This document shows positions 19,058 through 29,256 of a stretch of 64,000 nt of DNA, one piece after another. The stretch comes from Bacteroidia bacterium (GTDB lineage: Bacteria; Bacteroidota; Bacteroidia; B-17B0; Aurantibacillaceae), in NCBI GenBank assembly GCA_021740825.1, contig JAIOZA010000004.1, positions 62,001-126,000 on the forward strand. The letters run 5' to 3'. The notes under the pieces were generated by a model. That model was not told where the DNA came from. It saw nothing but the letters and a program-made list of their open reading frames with translations, and made no database searches. A program made the position numbers and the translations under genes. Within the stretch, counting starts at the first letter, position 1. Each line of letters starts with the position of its first letter.

Positions 19058-22000
19058 ATGTTGAAGAAACTATTACTTATTGTTATACTAATTGCAACTA
19101 ATTATGTAATTGCACAGACGTATTACTGGGTTGGTGGGTCAGGTAATTTAAATGATGGCGGACATTGGTCATTAAAAAGCGGAGGAACTCCTGCTGATAT
19201 TAGCCCTTCGAAAAACACAAATTTAGTTTTTGATGACAATTCAAGTAAAAATGATTTAGTTATTAATATTACTGGTTTAAATCATGTAAAATCAATAAAA
19301 TTTATAAATAAGTTAAATAATTTCCATCTTATTGGAAGTAATTTATCCGTTTTAAATTGTAGAGAGGATTTTATTTTAAGTGAAAAAACGTTTTTTGAAG
19401 CAAATACCAAAATTATTTTTGAAGATGTAAGTTCACTTTATCATACTGTGAATTTTTCAAAAAACACAATTGATGCCGATGTTTTATTTGAAGATGGAAG
19501 TTGGGATTTACAATCTGTAAAAATTACAGATAATAAATTATTAAAAATTAATAAAGGAAATTACAAAGTTAATGATGCGTCTGTGATTGCAGGTAACATT
19601 GAGGCAGCGTCTTCTCATCACGTAACTTTCTTTTCCAATAGCAGTGTTTTTTATATAAAAAACAGAATTATTTTAGGCGACCAAGTTACTTTTAATGCAA
19701 CCGATTTAATTTTAATTGCTCAAAAAAACAACCCTCTTTTGTATAAAATAGATTCCAATGTGAATTATGGAGTTAATTCAAAAGTTGTAGGAATAAATCC
19801 AACCCCGCAAACTTGTGCAATTTCTTATTCCTTCACAAGCCCATCATGTAATGGATCTTGCGATGCATCTATTACAATAAACTTTGATGCGGGTTGCACG
19901 ACTGGGCCGTATGACATATTGTTTAATAATAGCTCAGGATGTTTCCCAAGTGGAGCAAATGGTGTCTTGCCGCCCACTTTTTCTTTAAATTCACTATGCT
20001 CTTGCGTTGGTCAATTAGATATTTTTGTTTTTGACGTTAACGGCTTAGTCGCTAACTTATCTAATTTGAGTACACCGCAAGATCCGACTCCTGTGAATAT
20101 GATTTTTTCTGGATTAAAGCAGCCTAAATGTTTTGGCAACTGCGATGGCTCTGTAAATATATTTACTACAGGAGGCGCACCTCCTTATCAAGTTACCATT
20201 CTTTCTTCCCCTTCAGGAGCAACCGTTTCAACATACTCAAATGTTCCTGCACTATCAACTACTACTGTTTCTGGGTTATGCGCGGGAACATTCTCATTTG
20301 TTGTCGCAGACAATAATAATTGTATTAGGTCATTTACAACTATTATGACTCAGCCAACAGCTGTTAATCCAAATGTTACTGCAACACAAATTACATGTAA
20401 TGGTGTTTGTAATGGTTCTGCTACCGCAATTCCTTCTGGAGGAACTGCAGGATATACGTATTCTTGGATTTCATCGTCGTCTACACCTTCAACTTCCACT
20501 GCATCATCCATTGGTAATTTATGTCCGGGTGTTGTTACAATGACTGTTACGGATAGTAAAACTTGTACCGCAACTTTTTCTACAACAATTAGCCAACCAC
20601 CAGCCATCACTTTAACCGTAACAAAAACAAATTTAATTTGTGGGGCTTTATGTGATGGAACCGCTTCTGTTACTGCAACAGGAGGATTAGGGGCTTTTAC
20701 CTATTCGTGGTCGCCAACTGGAGGTAATGCTGCATTAGCGTCAAATTTATGTGCCGGCATTTATACTTGTACCGTTTCTAATAATGGAAATTGTATTAAA
20801 ACTGCAACTGTTGAAATCACCTCTCCTCCAACATTAACAGCTACTCCAACTCAAACAGATGTTATATGTAATGGTGTTTGTAGCGGTGCTATTAATTTAA
20901 ATCCATCGGGTGGAACTGGCGCATTTACTTATTTATGGTCGCCAATTGCGGTTCCTTCCGGATCTTTAATAAGTAATTTATGTGCAGGCCCATATTCTTA
21001 TACAGTTACTGATGCAGCTTTATGTAAATATACAAACAGCTTAACTATTATTCAGCCTCCAGCTACAACGTTAACAGTAACAAAAACAGATGTAACTTGT
21101 AATGGATCTTGCAATGGCACAGCCAGCGCCACAATGCTTGGTGGTTTAGCGCCTTATTCATACACTTGGTCGCCAACTGTTCCTGCTATAGTGGGTCAAG
21201 GAACGCCAAACGCTTCTGGCTTATGCCCAAATACTTATTCTTTAACAGCACAGGATGCAAATGGATGCGCCAAAACGCAAACCTTCATTATTACACAACC
21301 ATTAATTATTACTTTAGGGGTAACAAGCGCATCTCTGTCGTGTAATGCGGTTTGCAGCGGTTCAATAAATTCAACACCTGCTGGTGGACAAGGGCCTTAT
21401 ACTTTTACTCTTCAGTCTTCAAGCACTACTTTAACTTCAAATCCTCCATACACTAATTTATGTGCCGGCTCCTATACATTAACCGTAAAGGATGTGTTGG
21501 GCTGTTTAAAAACTCAAACGTTAAATTTAGCGCAACCAAATCCTATTACATTAGCTTTAAATACTACCAGTATCAGTTGTTTTAATCAATGTAATGCTAC
21601 TATTTCAACTGTTGTAAATGGTGGAACGCCAGGATATACTTTTGTTTGGAGTCCTGCAGGTAGCACAGGATCGTCTCTTATTAATCAATGTGCCGGCGTC
21701 CAATCTTCAACAGTAACCGATGCACAGGGATGTAAAGCATCTGCCACAGTTACTGTATCTTCTGTAACCGATTTAAGTATTAGTATTGTTCCAACAAATC
21801 CAAATTGTAATGGGCAATGCACGGGTGTATTAACCACTTCAGTTAGTGGCGGAACTCCAAATTATACTATCAGTTTAAATAACGGAAGTGCAGGTAATAT
21901 TATTTCTAATTTGTGCCAAGGTAATTACACAACAACAGTAACAGATTTTAATGGTTGTATAAAAACTAAAACGGTTGAAATAATTGCGCCGCCGGCATTA

Positions 22001-25000
22001 ACCTTAACAAAAACAAACGGTACAACAACCTGTGCAGGTTCATGTAATGGTTCAGTCTCGGTTACGGCAAATGGAGGTACAGCGGGATATTTTTATAATT
22101 GGAATTCAACACCAACACAAACAACCGCCGCAGCAACTAACCTATGCGCCGGAAATTATGTTGTGGTAGTCACTGATGCATTAGGTTGTATTGCCAATAT
22201 TGCAGCAAGTGTTGTTCAGCCAACAGTATTAACGGTATCAATTGGTAACGTGCAGCCAAGTTGTAATGTTTGTATTGGTGCAGCAACTGCCACTGGCGCT
22301 GGCGGTACTTTGCCATACACCTATTCATGGTTGCCCGGGGGTCAAAATTCAGCAACAGCAAATAATTTGTGCATTGGCGTTCAAACATTAACCGTGGAGG
22401 ATAACGCAGGATGTGTTACAACACAGACGGTTCAAATAAATCAAACCGTTATAAGTTTAATTACAACAAGCGGAAGTACTTTATCATGTAACGGAGACTG
22501 TAATGCAATTGCAGCAGTAAATCCCTCAGGTGGAACAGGTGCTTATTCTTATACTTGGACTCCACCACCAGCAGGATCGCCAACACAAAACACACAAACA
22601 GCAACAGGGCTATGTTCAGGCACGCATACAGTGATGGTTACTGATGCGGTTGGTTGTTCGAGTACCAATACCGTTACTTTTGTAAATCCGCCAGCTCTGT
22701 CATTAACGGTTAATAAAACGGATATAAACTGTAACGGAGCATGCAATGGTAATGCTAGCGCAGTTGCAGGCGGAGGGACTGGAGCGTTGAGTTATTTGTG
22801 GCTTCCGGGAGGACAAACAACAGCTGCTGTTTCTGGACTATGTGCCGGAGATTACACAGTAAAAGTGACCGACAGTAACAATTGTTTTAAAACAGAAGTT
22901 ATAACGATTATTGAAAATGATTTAATAACAGCAACATTTACTCCAAGTAATCCTGTAACATGTACTTCAGCAGATGGATCAATTTCTGCAGTTATTAGCG
23001 GGGGATTACCCGGTTATACTTTTACTTGGTCGCCCGGAAATAGTAATACAAATCCATTGCAAAACATTTCGTCAGGAGTATATTCATTGAGCATTAGTGA
23101 TGCAGCAGGTTGCACTCAAACAATTGTTGCAACATTAAATAATCCTACAGGTCCAACAGTAACTGTTGTGTCAAATTCTATAGCGTGTTTTGGAAGCTGC
23201 ACCGGTGCAGCAACGCTTAATATTTCGGGCTCAGCGCCCTTTACTGTGGATGGAAATTTAATTGCAGGAAATATTTTCACACTTTCAGGATTATGCTCTG
23301 GTATTACTTCTCCAGTAATTACGGATGCAAACAGCTGCGTAACTAACCAAACTGTTAATATTGTTGAGCCCTTGCAATTAGCTTCAACTGGAGTTGTAAC
23401 AAACGATGCGTGTAATGCATCATGCACAGCGTCTATAAATCTTGCTCCTTCAGGTGGAACTTTACCTTATTCTTTTATTTGGTCTCCAGCTGGTGCCGTG
23501 GAAGATCCTACTAATTTATGTGCAGATAATTATACAGTAGGTATTACCGATGGTAATGGTTGCACAGCTTCAAATTCATTTACAATAACCCAACCAACGG
23601 CGTTAACGCTATCTTTCAATAAAAAAGATGTTTTATGTAATGGCCAATGTTCGGGAGGAGTGAAAGCTGTTGTTGCTGGTGGAACTACTCCATATACATA
23701 TACTTGGACAGCAGCGTCACCTTTTGTTACTTCAAACATTGATACATTGGTTAACTTGTGTTCAGGAATTTATTCTGTGTCAGTAAAAGATTTTAATGGC
23801 TGTATAATTACCAATACAATTGATATTACGGAACCCACTTTATTAACATCATCTGTTACAGCTAATCATATTGTATGCAATGGGCAGTGTAACGGCTCAG
23901 CAGTAATAAATGCTAATGGCGGTACAATTCCGTATTCGTTTTCATATAATACAACTCCTGCTGTTTCAACACAAACAATTACTAGTTTATGTGTTGGATC
24001 ATATGCAGGCACAGTAACCGATGCCAACGGTTGCGCTGATTCGAATAATTTTAATATTGAAGAACCGTTACCGATTGTTGTTACCACTACAGTTACTCAA
24101 CCACTATGTAATGGAGTTTGTAATGGAAGTGTTACAACCTCAGTAACTGGTGGCAACTCCAACTATACGTATAATTGGATTCCTAGCGGCGGAAATGCCT
24201 CTAATGCAGTGGGATTATGTGCAGATAATTATTCTGTTATAGTAACAGACGATAATTTATGTACTGGTCAAGCGCTAGTTTTATTAATTGAACCAGCTTT
24301 GCTAATAGCTAATACCACTTTTACTAATCCGCTTTGTAATGCAGCATGTAATGGAATAGTTTCTGCAGAACCTATAGGTGGAACTGCTCCATTCTCTTAT
24401 TCTTGGCAACTTCCAGCTATTAATACAAATTCAATTGTATCAAATTTATGTGCCGGAGATTACACACTTACTTTAACAGATGCTAATTTTTGCCAAGATA
24501 TTCAAACAGTTAATTTAGTAGATCCTATTGCTATAACACTAAATCCTGCGGTTACTCCTGCTACTTGCGGATTTAACGATGGCACTATCGACGCAGTGAC
24601 TTCTGAAGGTACAGCGCCATATACTTATAATTGGCTTAATCCTATTCTTATAGGTCAGTCAACTAATTCTGTTGTAACAGCTATTCCAGCCGGAACATAC
24701 ACTGTTATTGTAACTGATTTTAGTGGTTGCACAACAACAAGTATTATTCCGCTGAGTAATTCAAACGGACCAAGCGGAGTAACAATGACAAGTACAATGG
24801 TCACTTGTAATGGTCAATGTAATGGCGCTGCCGATATTTCGAATCCGGTGGGAGGAACTTCACCTTATGTGTTAAGTTGGATAAATCCAAACTCAGCAGC
24901 TACATTAATTTCTAATTTATGTCCAGGTAATTATTTAGCACAAATAGCGGACTTTAATAATTGCTTGTTTTTTCAACCTCTCACAATTACAGAACCACAA

Positions 25001-27571
25001 GTAATTGATGATAATGAAGTGATTGTTAGTGCGAATTGTGCAGGAAATTGTAATGGTTCTATTGCGCTAAATCCGATTGGTGGAAATGCAGGAGCATATA
25101 CTTTTTCTTGGTCTTCTGCTGCAATAACAGGAACTATAACGAATTTATGCCCTGGTGTTTTTACAGCAACAATAACAGATGTTTTAGGTTGTACTTTGGT
25201 TGCTGATTATGACCTGCCAAGTATTACAACTATTACAAGTAGCACTTTTGCAACAAATAATAATTGCTTCGGAGATTGCTCAGGCAGTTTGTTAGCTACA
25301 AACGTCGCAGGAGGTTTGCCTCCATATTCTTTTGCTTGGAGCGATGGGCAGCCAACGGTGCAAGCAATTAGTTTATGTAATGGAAATTATTCCGTGACAA
25401 TAACAGACGCGAATGGATGTTTTAATAATGTACCGGCAAACATTTTATCTCCTGCCGAATTAACATTTACTCCAACGGTTACCCAACCGGCGTGCGGAGC
25501 TTGCGATGGATCAGCTATTATTAATCCAATTGGTGGAACACCCAATTATTTATATGTATGGAGTAATGGGCAGGTAAATAATACTATCTCTAACCTATGC
25601 GCCGGAGTTTATGATGTTCAAATTACGGATCAAAATGGATGCGTTACTAATTCAAATGTAATCATAGATAATAGCTCAACAATTACCGGCGAAAATATTT
25701 CTATTCAAGATGTTTCTTGCTCAAGTACGTGCGACGGTTCTGTTACTGTAACTGCCATAGGAGGAACGGGCACAATAAGCTATAATTGGATTCATAATGG
25801 TTCAAATAGCCAAACATTAAATGGAGTTTGTGCAGGAATCTATTTTTGTAATATGATAGACGCAAATGGTTGCATAAGAACGGCAAGTGTTGAAATTGGA
25901 GCAACTACCAATTTTACCATAACTCCTCAAATAACACAATCGTCTTGTTCTGTTAATACGGGTTCAATAAATGTAAATGTAGTTGGCGGAACTAACTCCT
26001 ACACTTATGCTTGGACACCATCGGCGGCGAACACTCCTTCATTAACAAATTTAGCACCTGGTAATTATACATTAATTGTAAATGATGGAAATTGTATTCA
26101 AACAGAAGTTTATTCAATTAATACAATAAACGCTCCGATAATAAGCACAACCATTACAGATATTTCTTGTGCTACTCTTTGCGACGGAAATATTGAAATA
26201 ACTATTACTGGTGGCACGCCAACATACAGCATTGCGTGGTCAACCGGAGCAACCACTTCAACCATTAGTGCGCTATGCGAAGGCGCATATTCATTGTCAG
26301 TAATTGACGCAGCAGGTTGTATTGCCGTTGAGAATTATTCATTAACTACAAATTCTCCCGTAGTATTTAGTTTTCCTAATCTAAATAATCCTTTATGTTA
26401 TAATGATTGTAATGGCGAAATTACCACAATTCCTTCGGGCGGACTTATGCCTTATTCCTATTCATGGGCCGTTTCAACATCAACAACTTCTTTTGCAGAC
26501 GGTTTATGTTCTGGTAATTATTCAGTTTTTGTTAGTGATGCTAATGGTTGTGTTGCGCAAGAAACATTTACATTGGCTAACCCTCCTTTATTAACATTTA
26601 CTCCCACAATCACTAACGCAACTTGTAATACAGCTTTAGATGGAGTAATTACTACAACAGTTTCGGGCGGTAATTCTCCATACAACTATTCTTGGTTGCC
26701 AGGTCCAGTTAGTACACCAAGCTTAACCAACGTAATTGCAGGCACATATACGCTAATATTAACGGATATTTTTGGATGCACGATAGATTCCGTTTTACAA
26801 ATTAATTCAACAATTATTGTAGATGCAATTACTGGCAACGATACGGTTTTATGTGAAAACAACACTGTTTTATTGAATGGAACTAATTCAATTGGTGGAA
26901 CCGGAAATACCTATGAATGGTTTTTAAACCCATTAATTGCACCAATTTCTAGTTCAATAACCACAACTGTTTCTCCTGCTGTTGGTACAAATACATATAT
27001 ACTAGTTGTTACAAATGGACCATGTGTTGATACAGACACCATGTTTGTTACGACTAACGCTTTGCCAGTTGTGGACGCTGGTGTAACAGTTAGTATTCCT
27101 ATGTTTTCAACTACTACAATTGGCGGTAATCCTACGAGTGCAACTGCAATAACATTTAGTTGGTCTCCTTTGTTAGGACTTGATAATGCAAGCGCTACAA
27201 ATCCAACTTCTTCCACTACGGTTACTACTATTTATACAGTTACAGTAACAGATGCAAACGGTTGTTTAAATTCAGATTCTATTACTGTCAATATTTATCC
27301 TCAAATTATTATTCCAAACGGATTTTCTCCAAATGGTGATGGAAAAAATGATACGTGGATCATTGATTACATTTTTCAATTCCCTGATATTGAGGTTGAG
27401 GTTTACAATCGATGGGGAGAGCAATTGTTTTATTCGAAAGGATATTCAGTGCCATTTAACGGACAGTATAAAGGTAAAGATCTGCCAGTTGGAACGTATT
27501 ATTATGTGGTTAAATTAAATCATCCTGAATATCCTGAACCATATACAAGTCCACTAACCATATTTAGATAA
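19058..27571 (+). CDS. Giant secreted SprB-repeat protein with type IX (type B) sorting domain
   Basis: A 2837-residue surface protein. A signal peptide (MLKKLLLIVILIATNYVIAQ) is followed by a YYWVGGSG...HWS domain (about residues 21-240). About 30 repeats of roughly 78 residues follow; each has a paired-cysteine CNGxCNGS-like motif, GGTxPYxYxW, a NLCAGxYTVTVTD segment and a GC. These are SprB-type repeats. The last 95 residues (IIIPNGFSPNGDGKNDTW ... YNRWGEQLFYSKGY ... LPVGTYYYVVKL) form the gliding-motility-associated C-terminal sorting domain recognised by the type IX secretion system. It is probably a cell-surface adhesin for gliding or attachment. The PorP/SprF gene follows after 2 bases, as in sprB-sprF pairs. 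A few repeats have lost one of the paired cysteines. Confidence 0.93.
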   Translation: MLKKLLLIVILIATNYVIAQTYYWVGGSGNLNDGGHWSLKSGGTPADISPSKNTNLVFDDNSSKNDLVINITGLNHVKSIKFINKLNNFHLIGSNLSVLNCREDFILSEKTFFEANTKIIFEDVSSLYHTVNFSKNTIDADVLFEDGSWDLQSVKITDNKLLKINKGNYKVNDASVIAGNIEAASSHHVTFFSNSSVFYIKNRIILGDQVTFNATDLILIAQKNNPLLYKIDSNVNYGVNSKVVGINPTPQTCAISYSFTSPSCNGSCDASITINFDAGCTTGPYDILFNNSSGCFPSGANGVLPPTFSLNSLCSCVGQLDIFVFDVNGLVANLSNLSTPQDPTPVNMIFSGLKQPKCFGNCDGSVNIFTTGGAPPYQVTILSSPSGATVSTYSNVPALSTTTVSGLCAGTFSFVVADNNNCIRSFTTIMTQPTAVNPNVTATQITCNGVCNGSATAIPSGGTAGYTYSWISSSSTPSTSTASSIGNLCPGVVTMTVTDSKTCTATFSTTISQPPAITLTVTKTNLICGALCDGTASVTATGGLGAFTYSWSPTGGNAALASNLCAGIYTCTVSNNGNCIKTATVEITSPPTLTATPTQTDVICNGVCSGAINLNPSGGTGAFTYLWSPIAVPSGSLISNLCAGPYSYTVTDAALCKYTNSLTIIQPPATTLTVTKTDVTCNGSCNGTASATMLGGLAPYSYTWSPTVPAIVGQGTPNASGLCPNTYSLTAQDANGCAKTQTFIITQPLIITLGVTSASLSCNAVCSGSINSTPAGGQGPYTFTLQSSSTTLTSNPPYTNLCAGSYTLTVKDVLGCLKTQTLNLAQPNPITLALNTTSISCFNQCNATISTVVNGGTPGYTFVWSPAGSTGSSLINQCAGVQSSTVTDAQGCKASATVTVSSVTDLSISIVPTNPNCNGQCTGVLTTSVSGGTPNYTISLNNGSAGNIISNLCQGNYTTTVTDFNGCIKTKTVEIIAPPALTLTKTNGTTTCAGSCNGSVSVTANGGTAGYFYNWNSTPTQTTAAATNLCAGNYVVVVTDALGCIANIAASVVQPTVLTVSIGNVQPSCNVCIGAATATGAGGTLPYTYSWLPGGQNSATANNLCIGVQTLTVEDNAGCVTTQTVQINQTVISLITTSGSTLSCNGDCNAIAAVNPSGGTGAYSYTWTPPPAGSPTQNTQTATGLCSGTHTVMVTDAVGCSSTNTVTFVNPPALSLTVNKTDINCNGACNGNASAVAGGGTGALSYLWLPGGQTTAAVSGLCAGDYTVKVTDSNNCFKTEVITIIENDLITATFTPSNPVTCTSADGSISAVISGGLPGYTFTWSPGNSNTNPLQNISSGVYSLSISDAAGCTQTIVATLNNPTGPTVTVVSNSIACFGSCTGAATLNISGSAPFTVDGNLIAGNIFTLSGLCSGITSPVITDANSCVTNQTVNIVEPLQLASTGVVTNDACNASCTASINLAPSGGTLPYSFIWSPAGAVEDPTNLCADNYTVGITDGNGCTASNSFTITQPTALTLSFNKKDVLCNGQCSGGVKAVVAGGTTPYTYTWTAASPFVTSNIDTLVNLCSGIYSVSVKDFNGCIITNTIDITEPTLLTSSVTANHIVCNGQCNGSAVINANGGTIPYSFSYNTTPAVSTQTITSLCVGSYAGTVTDANGCADSNNFNIEEPLPIVVTTTVTQPLCNGVCNGSVTTSVTGGNSNYTYNWIPSGGNASNAVGLCADNYSVIVTDDNLCTGQALVLLIEPALLIANTTFTNPLCNAACNGIVSAEPIGGTAPFSYSWQLPAINTNSIVSNLCAGDYTLTLTDANFCQDIQTVNLVDPIAITLNPAVTPATCGFNDGTIDAVTSEGTAPYTYNWLNPILIGQSTNSVVTAIPAGTYTVIVTDFSGCTTTSIIPLSNSNGPSGVTMTSTMVTCNGQCNGAADISNPVGGTSPYVLSWINPNSAATLISNLCPGNYLAQIADFNNCLFFQPLTITEPQVIDDNEVIVSANCAGNCNGSIALNPIGGNAGAYTFSWSSAAITGTITNLCPGVFTATITDVLGCTLVADYDLPSITTITSSTFATNNNCFGDCSGSLLATNVAGGLPPYSFAWSDGQPTVQAISLCNGNYSVTITDANGCFNNVPANILSPAELTFTPTVTQPACGACDGSAIINPIGGTPNYLYVWSNGQVNNTISNLCAGVYDVQITDQNGCVTNSNVIIDNSSTITGENISIQDVSCSSTCDGSVTVTAIGGTGTISYNWIHNGSNSQTLNGVCAGIYFCNMIDANGCIRTASVEIGATTNFTITPQITQSSCSVNTGSINVNVVGGTNSYTYAWTPSAANTPSLTNLAPGNYTLIVNDGNCIQTEVYSINTINAPIISTTITDISCATLCDGNIEITITGGTPTYSIAWSTGATTSTISALCEGAYSLSVIDAAGCIAVENYSLTTNSPVVFSFPNLNNPLCYNDCNGEITTIPSGGLMPYSYSWAVSTSTTSFADGLCSGNYSVFVSDANGCVAQETFTLANPPLLTFTPTITNATCNTALDGVITTTVSGGNSPYNYSWLPGPVSTPSLTNVIAGTYTLILTDIFGCTIDSVLQINSTIIVDAITGNDTVLCENNTVLLNGTNSIGGTGNTYEWFLNPLIAPISSSITTTVSPAVGTNTYILVVTNGPCVDTDTMFVTTNALPVVDAGVTVSIPMFSTTTIGGNPTSATAITFSWSPLLGLDNASATNPTSSTTVTTIYTVTVTDANGCLNSDSITVNIYPQIIIPNGFSPNGDGKNDTWIIDYIFQFPDIEVEVYNRWGEQLFYSKGYSVPFNGQYKGKDLPVGTYYYVVKLNHPEYPEPYTSPLTIFR

Positions 27572-27573
27572 TA

Positions 27574-28497
27574 ATGAAAAATAGTTTATATATAACGGTT
27601 ATAGTATTGCTAGTTCAATTTTTGAAAGCTCAACAATTGCCTCAGTATACACAGTATATGTTAAATGATTTAGCGATTAATCCTGCGGTTGCCGGAAAAG
27701 ACATTTTTGCAGATGTTCGTTCTAATAATAGATATCAGTGGTCAGGCTTAACTGATGCCCCACGAACATATATGCTAACTTTACATAGCCCATTAAAAAA
27801 TAGAAACATGGGTTTAGGGACACAAATTTATACCGATATTGTTGGGCCCACTAGACGAATTGGAATTAGTTTAGCATATGCATATCACATTAAAATTGCA
27901 GAAAAAACAAAATTAGCGCTGGGTATTAGCGCTGGGATACAACAATGGGGTATTGATGGGCATAAATTAATTTTGCACGATGCAGGAGATGATAATTTAT
28001 TAACTCAATATCAAACTAAAACAGTTCCTGATTTTGGAGCCGGATTGTACGTTCATAATGAAAAGTGGTACGTTGGATTTAGTGCACCGCAATTATACCA
28101 AAGCCCAATAAAATTATATAATGAAGGAGATAATAAAGGCACACTTGTAAGGCATTTTATTTTAAATGGAGCATATAAATTTGATGTTAGTTCTGATTTT
28201 AAAATTGAACCATCTTTTTTAGTTAAATATGCAAACCCTGCGCCTCTAGAAATTGATTTCGGCGCCCGTGTTATTTATCAAGAACAGGTTTGGTTAGGGC
28301 TTGGGTATAGGCATAATGATGCGATAGCAGCTCTAGTTGGATTTATGTATAAAAATTATTTGATGATAGGTTATTCGTACGATTTTACAACCTCTAATCT
28401 TAAAAAATACTCTTCCGGAACTCACGAATTAATGCTTGGGCTGCGTTTTTCGAAACAGCAGTCAAAAAGTTGGGCTGATGATGTTGAGACAAAATAA
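27574..28497 (+). CDS. PorP/SprF family type IX secretion outer-membrane protein
   Basis: A 307-residue outer-membrane beta-barrel-like protein with a signal peptide (MKNSLYITVIVLLVQFLKAQ). The family N-terminal signature QYTQYMLNDLAINPAVAG is followed by RSQW-like RYQWSGLTDAPRTYML. PorP/SprF proteins partner with adjacent type-B-sorted substrates and help to export or anchor them. The gene starts 2 bases after the giant repeat protein, so the two are almost certainly cotranscribed, and this copy probably serves that substrate specifically. Confidence 0.94.
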   Translation: MKNSLYITVIVLLVQFLKAQQLPQYTQYMLNDLAINPAVAGKDIFADVRSNNRYQWSGLTDAPRTYMLTLHSPLKNRNMGLGTQIYTDIVGPTRRIGISLAYAYHIKIAEKTKLALGISAGIQQWGIDGHKLILHDAGDDNLLTQYQTKTVPDFGAGLYVHNEKWYVGFSAPQLYQSPIKLYNEGDNKGTLVRHFILNGAYKFDVSSDFKIEPSFLVKYANPAPLEIDFGARVIYQEQVWLGLGYRHNDAIAALVGFMYKNYLMIGYSYDFTTSNLKKYSSGTHELMLGLRFSKQQSKSWADDVETK

Positions 28498-28524
28498 TAT
28501 TAAAGCAAGTCAATCAATTTATCT

Positions 28525-28532
28525 TATTTTTG
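28525..28532 (+). promoter_or_regulatory. -7 promoter element TATTTTTG for psd
   Basis: Exact TAnnTTTG match, 17 bases before the psd ATG. No TTG at the expected -33 distance. Confidence 0.4.
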
Positions 28533-28549
28533 CATTTATTTTTTAAGCC

Positions 28550-29209
28550 ATGAAATTTCATAAAGAAGGATACCCTACCTTATTAGTCAGCATTTTATTC
28601 AGCACAATTATTATTAGTATTGCTAAATTAGCATTCCCTGAATTCGCAATAGCACATTGGTTCGCCTACGTATTATCTGGATTTTTATTAATTGTGGTAG
28701 TTCAGTTTTTTAGGCACCCTACAAGAGTTCACACCATCAATGATAATGCTATTGTTGCGCCAGCAGACGGTGAAGTTGTTGTAATAGAAGAAACAGAAGA
28801 AGGCGAATACTTTAAAGATAAGCGTATTCAAGTATCTATTTTCATGTCGCCCGTAAATGTTCACGTAAATCGTTTTCCAATAAGTGGAGAAGTAACATAC
28901 GCAAAATATCATGCCGGAAAATTTTTGGTAGCGTCTTTACCAAAGGCAAGCACTGAAAATGAGCGGACAACTATTGTTGTAAAGCACACTGCCAAAAATA
29001 AATCTGTTTTATTTAGGCAAGTGGCCGGAGCGTTAGCTCGTCGTATTGTGATGTATTGTAAAGAAGGTGATCAAGCAAAGCAGTGCAGCGAAATGGGGTT
29101 TATTAAATTTGGTTCTCGTGTAGATTTATATTTACCTTTGGATGTTAAATTGAATGTGAAAATTGGTGATGTTGTAAAAGGATCTCAAACCGTTATCGCA
29201 GAATTTTAA
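28550..29209 (+). CDS. psd: Phosphatidylserine decarboxylase, short form
   Basis: Converts phosphatidylserine to phosphatidylethanolamine at the membrane. The 219-residue length marks the short PSD class. One or two N-terminal membrane segments (about residues 10-48) precede the catalytic domain. The domain has VAPADGEVVVIEE, IFMSPVNVHVNRFPISG and the self-cleavage site region FIKFGSRVDLYLP, where the Gly-Ser bond is cut to make the pyruvoyl group. All expected motifs are present. Confidence 0.95.
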   Translation: MKFHKEGYPTLLVSILFSTIIISIAKLAFPEFAIAHWFAYVLSGFLLIVVVQFFRHPTRVHTINDNAIVAPADGEVVVIEETEEGEYFKDKRIQVSIFMSPVNVHVNRFPISGEVTYAKYHAGKFLVASLPKASTENERTTIVVKHTAKNKSVLFRQVAGALARRIVMYCKEGDQAKQCSEMGFIKFGSRVDLYLPLDVKLNVKIGDVVKGSQTVIAEF

Positions 29210-29256
29210 ATGTTTTTATTTCAAGAGTAATTTCTATCAGCAAATACAAAAAACAA

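Noticed and set aside
23116-23427. Antisense reading frames of about 60-100 codons within the giant repeat gene
   Set aside because: They mirror the repeated codons of the real gene and have no start signals or domain character of their own.
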